Shown: positions 1-5,989 of the stretch, one piece after another | Layout of the letters: each line of letters begins with the position of its first letter | Position numbering within the stretch: position 1 is the stretch's first letter | NCBI GenBank assembly: GCA_002349055.1 | Contig: DECD01000024.1 | Span: 138,939 to 153,614, forward strand | DNA: 14,676 nt | Direction of reading: 5' to 3' | Source of the DNA: Bacteroidales bacterium UBA2939 | GTDB lineage: Bacteria; Bacteroidota; Bacteroidia; Bacteroidales; P3 | Translations under genes and position numbers: made by a program | Notes under the pieces: generated by a model | What the model was told of the DNA's origin: nothing | Database searches by the model: none | What the model saw: only the letters and a program-made list of their open reading frames with translations

Positions 1-1448
1 CCATAGGTGCTGTCATCTTCCATGTTATCAGAGATTAAGAGCGAGAGCTCCATGGCATCGTTGGCCACCAGCTTGGAGGTGGAGGAGCGCAGAACCTTGA
101 GCTGTGAATTAGCCCATTCGAAGTCGTGGTTGAAGTAGGATAATTTGGCGTTCTTGAACTTGGCTTGGGCACCCAGTATGTCGTTTTTGTTGGCCTTCTC
201 GACCTGCATGTAGAGCAGCGAGGCGTCCCATGTGGAGCCTGCAAAGAGCAGAAGGTCACCCAGTTCGAGCTTCACCTCGTCGCGGACATTGGGTTTGAGG
301 CGAGGAATCTCCAGCACATCGTCGAGCATGCTCACCGCCGCCTGTGCGTCACCGCCATGATAGGCCATGAGGGTGGCATAGTTGCGCATGAGGGGCACCG
401 TGCGCTCGTTCTTGCCGAGTTCGGCGATGGCCTCCTCGTAGCGATGCTTGAGACGCTGGAAATCCTTGCTATCAATGGAATAGTTGTGGTTGATGCGGGC
501 AAACTCCACCTCGAGCTCGCCCACGCGGCTGTCGAAATAGAGTGGGTGCTCCTTGCCCTTGCGCTGCAGGAGGCGGTAGGCTTCGATAGCCACCCCGTAT
601 GCCTCGTTCTGGTAGGCGATGCGGGCCACGCGAAGGAGCTGGTCGCCGCCCTTGTCGGGGAAGCGGGCGTCGACGGCCTGGGCCTGTGTGAGGGCAAACT
701 CGAAGTCCTTCTGCTGGATGGAGAACCAGATCATCATCTCGAGGTAGGTCTGGTTGTCGGGGTGTTCGCGAACACGCTGCACCAATGCCTGTTTCACGCC
801 CTGCGCCAGGCGGTCGTCGGGCGCCTCAAGCATAGCCTTCTGCATGCTCACCTGCACCGACGGCATGATGCCGGGCGAGTGGTCGAGGAGGTCGAAATAC
901 TCCTGTGTCATAGCGGCATAGTCGCCCATGGTCTGGTAGACACCCACCAACTCATTGAAATAAAGTTGGTTATTACGCGTCTTGGCACGTGCCGTGCGGT
1001 AGGTCTGGACCGCGTAGTCGGGCCGGCCGATGTTGACAAACGCCATAGCGAGGTCGGGCACGAAAGAGAGGTCGGCCGTGATGGCCTCGATGGCGCGGTC
1101 GAAGTATTTTTCAGCCTTTTTAGCCTGTTTCTGGACGAGATAGGCGTTTCCCTGGTCGACATAGAGAGGAAGCTCCTTGGGGCTGCTTTTAAGGCGTTTC
1201 TCGGCCAGCTTGGCAGCATCCTTGTACTCGCCCAGCTGGAGGTAGGTGGCATAGAGGCGTTGGTAGTAGTATTTATTCGTAGTGCGCTTATAGAGAGACT
1301 CATAAAGCTGTGCGGCCTGCTGGAACTCGCCGTTGTCGAAATAATAGGCAGCCATCTGCTCCTGCGACTGCTGGGCGGAGGCAGGTGCGGAATGGAGCAA
1401 CAGTAAAGCCAAAAGGCTTATTGCCAATATGTTGCACGTGCGCTTCAT
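1..1448 (-). CDS. Exported tetratricopeptide-repeat protein, C-terminus beyond the window
   Basis: The frame is open from an ATG at 1448 to the left edge, giving 482 residues with no stop, so the 3' end is missing. Residues 1-25 form a classical signal peptide: MKR, a hydrophobic core, then an APASA cleavage site before QQSQEQ. This puts the mature protein in the periplasm or on the envelope and supports the chosen start. The rest is helical, with repeated TPR-like pairs such as AYYFDNGEFQQAAQLYESLY and YLQLGEYKDAAKLAEKRL. The last visible part (STSKLVANDAMELSLLISDN) is a stretch I recognise as conserved in a Bacteroidota TPR family of roughly 600 residues. TPR proteins are scaffolds, and no specific partner can be read here. 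The ATG lies immediately after the T-tract of the tRNA terminator, with no room for its own promoter or ribosome-binding site. Family call confident, function unknown. Confidence 0.88.
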   Translation of the reverse strand, partial: MKRTCNILAISLLALLLLHSAPASAQQSQEQMAAYYFDNGEFQQAAQLYESLYKRTTNKYYYQRLYATYLQLGEYKDAAKLAEKRLKSSPKELPLYVDQGNAYLVQKQAKKAEKYFDRAIEAITADLSFVPDLAMAFVNIGRPDYAVQTYRTARAKTRNNQLYFNELVGVYQTMGDYAAMTQEYFDLLDHSPGIMPSVQVSMQKAMLEAPDDRLAQGVKQALVQRVREHPDNQTYLEMMIWFSIQQKDFEFALTQAQAVDARFPDKGGDQLLRVARIAYQNEAYGVAIEAYRLLQRKGKEHPLYFDSRVGELEVEFARINHNYSIDSKDFQRLKHRYEEAIAELGKNERTVPLMRNYATLMAYHGGDAQAAVSMLDDVLEIPRLKPNVRDEVKLELGDLLLFAGSTWDASLLYMQVEKANKNDILGAQAKFKNAKLSYFNHDFEWANSQLKVLRSSTSKLVANDAMELSLLISDNMEDDSTY

Positions 1449-1450
1449 AC

Positions 1451-1477
1451 AAAAAAACCGGAATCTTACGTTCCGGT
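1451..1477 (-). terminator. Intrinsic terminator of the tRNA-Lys unit
   Basis: On the minus strand a 7-bp perfect stem (ACCGGAA / TTCCGGT) with a 7-base loop is followed directly by a run of seven T. It lies 13 bp after the encoded CCA end of the proximal tRNA. The T-run ends two bases before the ATG of the TPR gene, so the hairpin ends tRNA transcription while forming the whole immediate leader of the next gene. Confidence 0.85.
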
Positions 1478-1490
1478 CCTCGTTGTTGGT

Positions 1491-1566
1491 TGGTGACCCA
1501 GCTGGGGCTCGAACCCAGGACCCCAACATTAAAAGTGTTGTGCTCTACCTGCTGAGCTACTGAGTC
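1491..1566 (-). tRNA. tRNA-Lys (UUU anticodon), copy with encoded CCA
   Basis: The minus strand folds as a standard cloverleaf: acceptor stem GACTCAG/CTGGGTC (one T-G wobble), D arm GCTC...GAGC, anticodon stem CAACA/TGTTG around the loop CTTTTAA (anticodon TTT), T arm with GGTTCGAGCCCC, and discriminator A. The 3' CCA is encoded at 1493-1491. It differs from the upstream copy at one base, position 16 in the D loop (C here, T in the other copy). It decodes AAA and AAG, and its wobble U is the kind of base that MnmG, encoded further on, modifies. Confidence 0.97.
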
Positions 1567-1604
1567 TAGGACGACCACGAATATCCATCCGCAATCGGTT
1601 TTTG

Positions 1605-1677
1605 TGACCCAGCTGGGGCTCGAACCCAGGACCCCAACATTAAAAGTGTTGTGCTCTACCTACTGAGCTACTGAGTC
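1605..1677 (-). tRNA. tRNA-Lys (UUU anticodon), copy without encoded CCA
   Basis: This is the promoter-proximal copy of the tandem pair and is identical to the other over 72 of 73 bases. The cloverleaf, TTT anticodon and discriminator A are intact. The bases after the discriminator read CAA, so CCA must be added by nucleotidyltransferase. It is separated from the second copy by a 38-bp spacer with no obvious terminator, so the two are probably one transcript. Confidence 0.97.
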
Positions 1678-1713
1678 ATCAAAACAAGGGCTTTCGCCCA
1701 CGATTTGAGGGTG

Positions 1714-1744
1714 CAAAAGTACAACTTTTTTACAAAAGGACAAA
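1714..1744 (-). promoter_or_regulatory. Bacteroidota-type promoter for the tRNA-Lys pair
   Basis: On the minus strand TTTG (1744-1741), a 19-bp spacer and TACTTTTG (1721-1714) match the consensus TTTG-N19..21-TAnnTTTG exactly. It points at the tRNA pair about 37 bp downstream. No second match to the -7 consensus is visible between here and the TPR gene. Confidence 0.8.
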
Positions 1745-1855
1745 ATATTTTCTGTCAAGAAAATATCATTTTATCACAAAACAATGATTTACAACAATAT
1801 ACAAAACAACCAAAGACCACAGGAAAATGTCAAAACGATGAGAAAAAAAAGTTTT

Positions 1856-1886
1856 TTTGCCAGATAAATATTATTTTGTATATTTG
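1856..1886 (+). promoter_or_regulatory. Bacteroidota-type promoter for the small protein / WbqC unit
   Basis: TTTG (1856-1859), a 19-bp spacer and TATATTTG (1879-1886) form an exact consensus match, 45 bp upstream of the ATG at 1932. The leader is very AT-rich and has no Shine-Dalgarno sequence. The rest of the 254-bp divergent gap (1678-1931) is AT-rich with no further gene or structured element that I can see. Confidence 0.8.
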
Positions 1887-1931
1887 TAGAACACACACAT
1901 TAAGCGAAAATAATATAAAATAATAATAATC

Positions 1932-2345
1932 ATGGATTTAACCATAAAATTAAAGAAAGGTCTTGGCGACATAGCGTTTGGTATGCCGGTAGAAGATGTA
2001 GTGAAATTGCTCGGCACCGCCGACGAGGTGGAGAACATCGACAATGCCGCCGATGAGAGTACTACTGTGTTGCGCTACAACGAGATAGGTCTCACTCTCT
2101 TCTGCGAAGGCGAGAACCCGACGGTGGCTTGCATCGACATTGCCAACGAGGACTGCACGCTCTTCGGTGAGCACATCTTCGACATGGACGAGCGCGAGAT
2201 AGTGGCCCTGATGGTGAAGAACAACATCACGGAGCAGGATGTTGACGAGGAAGACTGGGGTGAGCGCCGCGTAACCTTCAACGAAGGAAACATTGATTTC
2301 TACTTCGACAACGGAGAATTGATTTCCATCATTCTGGGCGCATGA
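1932..2345 (+). CDS. Small acidic protein of unknown function, apparent two-lobe repeat
   Basis: This is 137 residues, very rich in Asp and Glu, with no signal peptide or membrane segment, so probably cytoplasmic. I do not recognise a named family. The start KKGLGDIAFGMPVEDVVKLL resembles the 'GM-x-x-x-x-V-x-x-x-LG-x-P/A-D' opening seen in small BamE/SmpA-like alpha-beta domains, which is a weak resemblance. The two halves look alike: each has a Met-x-Glu-x-(V/I)-V-x-L helix followed by strands ending in a 'phe/tyr...asp/glu-gly/asn...ile' pattern (near residues 18-68 and 81-136). The gene has its own consensus promoter. It overlaps the WbqC start by ATGA, so the two are translationally coupled and may act together. 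Confidence 0.8.
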   Translation: MDLTIKLKKGLGDIAFGMPVEDVVKLLGTADEVENIDNAADESTTVLRYNEIGLTLFCEGENPTVACIDIANEDCTLFGEHIFDMDEREIVALMVKNNITEQDVDEEDWGERRVTFNEGNIDFYFDNGELISIILGA

Positions 2346-2944
2346 CACCCGTTTTCAGCACCGCCTACCTGCCTCCGATAGCGTATGTTGCAACCATGGT
2401 GCAACACACGGAACTATTGATCGAGACGAAAGAGACCTTCCCCAAGCAAACCTACCGCAACCGCACGGAGATTATGACCGCCGGAGGAGTGCGGACTTTG
2501 TCGGTGCCGGTAATCCGCAACAACCATTCGCGCACCGAGGAGGTGGGCATCGACTACAAAGAGCGCTGGAACATCATCCACCTGCGCACGCTGGCCGCCG
2601 CCTACAGCGCCTCACCCTATTACCTTTATTATAAAGACTACTTGGAGGCACTGATGACCCAACGATACGACAAACTCATTGATTTGAACGAAGCGTTGCT
2701 GAAATGGATACTGAGGCTGTTGAAGTGCGACTGCCAATTGTTGCGGACAGGGGACTATCAGAAAGAATATGAACTGGACTTCAGGAACACCTTCTCGCCG
2801 AAGGTCCCCTACCCTACCGAGGGTCAAGAGAAGTACTATCAGGTGTTCTCCGACAGGTTGCCGTTCACACCCAACCTCAGCATCATCGACCTGCTGATGA
2901 ACGTAGGGCCTGAGGCAAAAGATTACCTAAAACGGATAGCTTAA
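2342..2944 (+). CDS. WbqC-like family protein
   Basis: This is 200 residues, about the usual length of the family. Family landmarks are visible: YLPPIAYVATMVQ at the N-terminus, TFPKQTYRNRTEIMTAGG, a WNIIHLRTLAAAYSASPYY block, and the C-terminal YYQVFSDRLPFTPNLSIIDL. WbqC proteins were named from polysaccharide (O-antigen) loci and have been proposed to transfer an amino-acid or similar group; the reaction is not settled. There is no signal peptide, so it is presumably cytosolic. It starts within the stop codon of the small upstream protein (ATGA overlap), and the pair shares one promoter and ends at the long hairpin at 2964-2999. The family call is firm and the biochemical role open. Confidence 0.92.
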   Translation: MTPVFSTAYLPPIAYVATMVQHTELLIETKETFPKQTYRNRTEIMTAGGVRTLSVPVIRNNHSRTEEVGIDYKERWNIIHLRTLAAAYSASPYYLYYKDYLEALMTQRYDKLIDLNEALLKWILRLLKCDCQLLRTGDYQKEYELDFRNTFSPKVPYPTEGQEKYYQVFSDRLPFTPNLSIIDLLMNVGPEAKDYLKRIA

Positions 2945-2963
2945 TTGTCATAGAACAAATCAG

Positions 2964-2999
2964 ATAAGGCCGTTGTTTCTTGTGAAACAACGGCCTTAT
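2964..2999. terminator. Bidirectional terminator hairpin between WbqC and mnmG
   Basis: A 16-bp perfect inverted repeat (2964-2979 with 2984-2999) carries a 4-base TTGT loop. It sits between the WbqC stop (2944) and the mnmG stop (3009), and both genes run into it. The tails on each side are only moderately T-rich, so its efficiency as a terminator is inferred from stem strength and position. Confidence 0.8.
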
Positions 3000-3008
3000 T
3001 TGATTGAT

Positions 3009-4886
3009 TTATCGTGCGAATGCCAGTAGCAAAACCGAGATGTCGGCAGGTGAAATGCCACTGATTCGTGACGCTTGCCCGATGGTGGTGGGACGATAGC
3101 GGTTGAGCTTCTCACGGCACTCATAGCTGAGGGCTGTGAGGGTAAAATAGTCGTAGTCGGCAGGCAACGGGACATCTTCGAACTTTAAGATTCGGTTGGC
3201 CACCTCCTGTTCTTTCTCTATATACCGCTGATATTTTATCACCGTCTCGACCTCATGCTTCACCTCGTCGCGAAGGTCGTCGGGGACGGCTTGCAAGCCA
3301 TCTGCCACCTCAGGGGCGATAGAGAGCAACTGTTCAAAGGTGAGTTCGGGCCGGAGAAGCAAAGAGGAGAGATGGACACGCTGGCTGAGAGGAGCCGACT
3401 GATGCTCCTCGAGCCAAGAGTTGACCTCCGACGGCAGCACCGAAATCTGCTCGACAGCACCCTTCAACTCGGCGGCATAACGCTGCTTCTCCTCCACACG
3501 ACGCATGCGTTCTTCGGAAGCCAGCCCTATGGAATAGGACAACGGCGTGAGGCGCTGGTCGGCATTGTCCTGCCGGAGGAGGATACGGTATTCGGCCCGC
3601 GAGGTGAACATACGGTACGGCTCGTCGACACCTTTGGTGACAAGGTCGTCGATGAGCACACCAATATACGCTTGGGAACGTCCGAGGATGAACGGCGCGC
3701 GACCCTGAAGTTTTAGCGAGGCATTGATGCCCGCCATCAAACCCTGACAGGCGGCCTCCTCATAACCGGTAGTGCCATTAATCTGGCCAGCAAAATAGAG
3801 ATTCTCGACACACTTGGTCTCAAGGGTATAGACCAACTGCGTGGGAGGGAAGTAGTCATACTCGATAGCATAACCCGGCTTAAAGATGCGGGCTTGCTCA
3901 AAACCTTCGATGCTATGTAATGCCTCGAGCTGCACCTCAAGAGGAAGCGACGATGAGAAGCCGTTGAGGTAATAGCTCTGCGACCGCCACCCTTCGGGCT
4001 CCACAAAGAGCTGGTGATGGTCTTTGTCGGCGAAGCGGTCGATCTTGTCCTCGATGGAAGGACAATAGCGAGGGCCTCGACCTTGTATGCGGCCGGTGAA
4101 CATCGGCGAACGAGAGAAACCCGTGCGCAGGATGTCGTGTGTGCGAAGGTTGGTATTGGCAATGTAGCAGGGCTTCTGCTCTGCAAGAGGCTTGGTATCA
4201 AAGAAAGAGAACTTGGCGGGATGCTCGTCGCCCGGCTGCATTTGAAGTCGCGAGAAGTCGATGGTGCGGCCGTCGATGCGGACAGGCGTACCCGTCTTGA
4301 GACGCTGCACTTCGAACCCCAGCTCACGCAGTTGGTCGGACAGTCCCACAGCCGGAGCCTCCCCTACCCTGCCGCCACTCCACGAATCCTCTCCTATATA
4401 AATCCTACCATTGAGGAAGGTGCCACTGGTGAGCACCACGGCACGCGCAGGGATGGAGTGACCCATGCGAGTGACTACTCCAGAGACCGCCTTGCCGTCG
4501 AATGACAGCGATACCACCTCGTCCTGCCAAAGAGAGAGGTTGGGGACAGACTCCAGCACCTGACGCCAGTTGCTGGAGAAGAGCATGCGGTCACACTGGG
4601 CACGGGGGCTCCACATGGCGGGACCTTTGGAGAGGTTGAGCATGCGGAACTGGATGGCCGAGCGGTCGGTGACGATTCCCGACCAACCACCGAGGGCGTC
4701 GACCTCACGAACTATCTGTCCTTTGGCCACGCCACCCATGGCGGGGTTACACGACATCTGACAGATATTGTCGAGCATCTGGGTTATGAGCATCACCTTG
4801 GAGCCCAGCTTGGCTGCCGCCGCTGCCGCCTCGGCACCCGCATGGCCGGCACCCACCACAACAATATCGAACGGTTCAAATGTCAT
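3009..4886 (-). CDS. mnmG: tRNA uridine-5-carboxymethylaminomethyl synthesis enzyme MnmG
   Basis: This 625-residue flavoprotein works with MnmE to place a carboxymethylaminomethyl (or aminomethyl) group on U34 of tRNAs reading two-fold-degenerate codons, including tRNA-Lys(UUU). The N-terminal dinucleotide-binding motif VVVGAGHAGAEAA is at residues 9-21. The MnmG signature SCNPAMGGVAKGQIVREVDA starts at residue 45, followed by RMLNLSKGPAMWSPRAQCDR, the Cys-bearing TTGYEEAACQGLMAGINA, and the C-terminal helical domain ending in ASRISGISPADISVLLLAF. The length is normal and all key blocks are present. It starts 12 bp after the ybeY stop, with no promoter-like sequence between, so the two are probably co-transcribed. 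No unusual residues were seen. Confidence 0.98.
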   Translation of the reverse strand: MTFEPFDIVVVGAGHAGAEAAAAAAKLGSKVMLITQMLDNICQMSCNPAMGGVAKGQIVREVDALGGWSGIVTDRSAIQFRMLNLSKGPAMWSPRAQCDRMLFSSNWRQVLESVPNLSLWQDEVVSLSFDGKAVSGVVTRMGHSIPARAVVLTSGTFLNGRIYIGEDSWSGGRVGEAPAVGLSDQLRELGFEVQRLKTGTPVRIDGRTIDFSRLQMQPGDEHPAKFSFFDTKPLAEQKPCYIANTNLRTHDILRTGFSRSPMFTGRIQGRGPRYCPSIEDKIDRFADKDHHQLFVEPEGWRSQSYYLNGFSSSLPLEVQLEALHSIEGFEQARIFKPGYAIEYDYFPPTQLVYTLETKCVENLYFAGQINGTTGYEEAACQGLMAGINASLKLQGRAPFILGRSQAYIGVLIDDLVTKGVDEPYRMFTSRAEYRILLRQDNADQRLTPLSYSIGLASEERMRRVEEKQRYAAELKGAVEQISVLPSEVNSWLEEHQSAPLSQRVHLSSLLLRPELTFEQLLSIAPEVADGLQAVPDDLRDEVKHEVETVIKYQRYIEKEQEVANRILKFEDVPLPADYDYFTLTALSYECREKLNRYRPTTIGQASRISGISPADISVLLLAFAR

Positions 4887-4898
4887 AGAATATGTTAT

Positions 4899-5342
4899 TT
4901 AGCACATTTGTTCCACGGGAAACATCGTGTTCCACAACGCGAGAGCCTCCTCCTCTTGACGGCGCATCTCTGCTGCTTCGGTATCGGACTTATCGCCCTG
5001 TCCCAAGAGGTGAAGCACCCCATGGATGACCACACGATGGAGTTCCTGCTCGAACGGCACACCAAATTTCTCGGCGTTCTCCCCCACCCTATCGACACTA
5101 ATCATGATGTCTCCGGAAATGAGGTCGGCCACCACATAGTCGAAAGTGATAATGTCGGTATAGGTGTCGTGATTCAGGAACTGTTGGTTGACCCCGAGCA
5201 GGTGCTCGTCGTCACAAAAGAGGTATGAGATGTTGCCCACCCGCTTTCCTCTCAGCTGAACCACTTGCGAAACCCATTTTTTCACTTTTTCGGCCTGCGG
5301 AAGCTCGAAATCGATATTTTGAGAGGCAAATCGGATTGACAT
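4899..5342 (-). CDS. ybeY: Endoribonuclease / rRNA maturation factor YbeY
   Basis: This is a 147-residue UPF0054 protein involved in 16S rRNA 3'-end maturation and ribosome quality control. The family core is visible: NQQFLNHDTYTDIITFDY (residues 52-69), GDIMISVDRV, and HGVLHLLGQGDKSD (107-120). Two of the three usual zinc-ligand histidines are present (H107, H111). At the third position (six residues after H111) there is Asp117 instead of His, and the Arg normally preceding the TDxxxF block is absent. I believe both substitutions are typical of Bacteroidota YbeY rather than signs of decay. The 130-bp gap upstream has no TAnnTTTG match; a TTGACG...TATTAT pair (16-bp spacing) is present but unproven. 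It is followed 12 bp later by mnmG. Confidence 0.95.
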   Translation of the reverse strand: MSIRFASQNIDFELPQAEKVKKWVSQVVQLRGKRVGNISYLFCDDEHLLGVNQQFLNHDTYTDIITFDYVVADLISGDIMISVDRVGENAEKFGVPFEQELHRVVIHGVLHLLGQGDKSDTEAAEMRRQEEEALALWNTMFPVEQMC

Positions 5343-5472
5343 CTTTTATTTATATTTTATTGATTATCAAATGATTTATAATATTTTCAGGGCTTTTTTC
5401 GTCAAAATCCTTGCGATATTTTGGCTATTTCCGAATAGTTATGCACCCCAAGCGACGGAAATTGACGAATCG

Positions 5473-5922
5473 TCACGCAGCCACAAGGGCGAAATGCGAT
5501 TGAAGGACCGAAGCGCGTTCGAGGGCATCGGCGGGGTCGATACCGTTAACGTCGAACTCCATCCTCACCTGACGACCCAACTCCGAGAAAGATATCCGGT
5601 CGGAGAGCGACTTCATGACAAAAATTCCCTGACCCTGGGTCTCGTCGTCCACCGAACCGAAACGGGTATAGTCGAAACCACTACCCTCGTCACTCACTTC
5701 GACGAACACTCCTCCACTACAGGTACCCAAAGAGATGGTCACCGACTTTGAGCTATCGGAACCATTGCCATGAACGATGGCGTTCTCCACCGCTTGCAAT
5801 GCAGCCACCGACACAGCGGAATAGTAGTTACCCACGTTGCATTCGCGGCAAAAATGGAACACTCGTTCTTCGACATAAGGAAGATTGGCAATATCCGACT
5901 GTATTACAAACGATTCATTCAT
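5473..5922 (-). CDS. Anti-sigma-factor-type ATP-binding protein (RsbW/SpoIIAB-like HATPase)
   Basis: This 149-residue single-domain GHKL ATPase is of the serine-kinase/anti-sigma group. The N box is AVENAIVHGN (residues 44-53, Glu46 and Asn47), the G1 box DEGSGFD (78-84), and the G2 box GQGIFVMKSLSD (97-108). Relatives bind and phosphorylate an anti-anti-sigma protein and hold a sigma factor in Gram-positive bacteria. In Bacteroidota the target is generally unknown, and no STAS-domain partner or phosphatase is encoded in this window. It lies between the DUF4175 gene and ybeY on the same strand, an arrangement I recall as recurrent in this phylum. It has its own -7 element, so it can be expressed apart from DUF4175. 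Family certain, pathway unknown. Confidence 0.93.
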   Translation of the reverse strand: MNESFVIQSDIANLPYVEERVFHFCRECNVGNYYSAVSVAALQAVENAIVHGNGSDSSKSVTISLGTCSGGVFVEVSDEGSGFDYTRFGSVDDETQGQGIFVMKSLSDRISFSELGRQVRMEFDVNGIDPADALERASVLQSHFALVAA

Positions 5923-5945
5923 TATTGATACTATTTTTCCGTCTG

Positions 5946-5953
5946 CAAATATA
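5946..5953 (-). promoter_or_regulatory. Bacteroidota -7 element before the RsbW-like gene
   Basis: TATATTTG on the minus strand matches TAnnTTTG exactly and sits 23 bp before the ATG at 5922, in the 67-bp gap after the DUF4175 stop. No good TTTG is found 19-21 bp upstream, so the -33 half is weak. Confidence 0.6.
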
Positions 5954-5989
5954 CGAAAAATAATTGGTATCGGCAGGAAATAAATGCAA

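Noticed and set aside
165..1406. A 413-codon open frame on the plus strand opposite the TPR gene
   Set aside because: The minus strand has a signal peptide and TPR pattern over the same interval. The plus-strand translation is a Leu/Val/Gly/His-rich antisense shadow without domain logic.
1491..1677. Near-identical tRNA copies as attachment-site direct repeats of an integrated element
   Set aside because: Only a 38-bp spacer lies between them, and no integrase or mobile gene is nearby; simple tandem duplication explains it.
1705..1923. A 72-codon frame in the divergent intergenic region
   Set aside because: It begins with TTG, is made of Asn/Lys/Ile/Gln from AT-rich DNA, and covers both consensus promoters.
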